Below, piece by piece: positions 63,719-64,000 of a stretch of DNA of 64,000 nt; the stretch's first letter is position 1; every line of letters begins with the position of its first letter. The notes under the pieces were generated by a model, which saw only the letters and a program-made list of their open reading frames with translations, was not told the DNA's origin and made no database searches. The DNA is from Quercus robur (Eukaryota; Streptophyta; Magnoliopsida; Fagales; Fagaceae): the NCBI RefSeq assembly GCF_932294415.1, contig NC_065539.1, forward strand, positions 33,482,001-33,546,000, read 5' to 3'. Made by a program: the position numbers and the translations under genes.

Positions 63719-64000
63719 AAGAAAAAACTTATTTGTCTCTCATATTATGATGCTACATTAATGGATTTAGGCTCTTTTTTTGTTGGTTTTTTCACCTAGG
63801 TTTTTGCTCTTCCTGACTAACAAGGACAAGCAACATTGCCATTGAAGTGAGATTTCTTTTAAGAAAACTCCCCTCGGTTGTAATAAAGACATTTGCTTTT
63901 CATTATAATTTGAGATGTAATAAAGGCTTAACAATAATACATATGTAAAGCTGATTTGTTTCATCTTCTTCAATATCTTTATGCATCTTCTCAATATATA

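Larger units (their letters stand above)
59768..64000 (+). repeat. Segmental duplication unit 4 (carries KIN/LEA copy 4), left-truncated
   Basis: Homology to unit 2 starts at TTTGTGATCATATTGGCAC (59768 here, about 40378 in unit 2), inside the palindrome module and not at the usual joint. It then runs through the rest of the Harbinger-like element (to about 61189), promoter, gene and 3' flank to the end of the window. It is separated from unit 3 by 6.7 kb of other DNA. Confidence 0.85.

Overview
The window is nuclear DNA of a flowering plant. It has GT-AG introns, plant gene families (plastid beta-amylase BAM1, KIN/LEA stress proteins, an AMBRA1-type WD40 protein), AT-rich intergenic DNA and a dense mix of plant transposons: hAT, PIF/Harbinger- and Mutator-like MITEs, L1-type LINEs, tRNA-derived SINEs and LTR elements. 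The repeat flavour suggests a woody eudicot, perhaps Fagales (oak/chestnut/beech relatives). That is an inference from recognised repeat types, not a demonstration.

Layout. 1-850: decayed LINE, minus strand. 1,722-9,627 (minus): a 13-exon AMBRA1-like WD40 gene; its 3.3-kb intron 10 holds a LINE with another LINE 3' end inserted in it, and a nearby intron holds a SINE with target-site duplications (TSDs). 9,830-14,345: gene-free, with two hAT-like non-autonomous elements bounded by 8-bp TSDs and a 94-bp GA microsatellite. 14,354-19,597: a complete-looking hAT element with a broken transposase. 19,606-25,300: gene-poor, with a solo LTR, a 354-bp tandem duplication and a scrap of gypsy-like element. 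25,330-28,741 (plus): BAM1, four exons, with four G-boxes upstream. 29,898-31,747: a Harbinger-like element carrying an inner module of CTCGAG palindromes. 31,974-32,818: a copia-like solo LTR.

33,699-53,015 and 59,768-end: the main feature, four units of a segmental duplication. Each carries one intact three-exon gene for a 103-residue KIN/LEA-like protein. The units differ by datable insertions: Harbinger-like elements in units 2-4, the palindrome module in 2 and 4, a short gag-only LTR element and a solo LTR in unit 3, and a 9-bp-TSD MITE in unit 4. The sister units supply the empty sites. Only copy 1 keeps a CACGTG box in its promoter; copies 2-4 have CATGTG at that place.

53,016-59,767 separates units 3 and 4. 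It holds a 3.6-kb minus-strand LINE whose truncated 5' end lies about 40 bp from the ATG of a plus-strand gene for a probable plastid protein. Only the first two exons of that gene are visible before a SINE, a LINE scrap and the broken edge of unit 4. Biologically the window joins two ABA/stress-type themes (BAM1 and the KIN/LEA family) with a housekeeping WD40 gene, but nothing shows that they act together. I saw no CRISPR, operon, tRNA/rRNA gene or microbial-type system.
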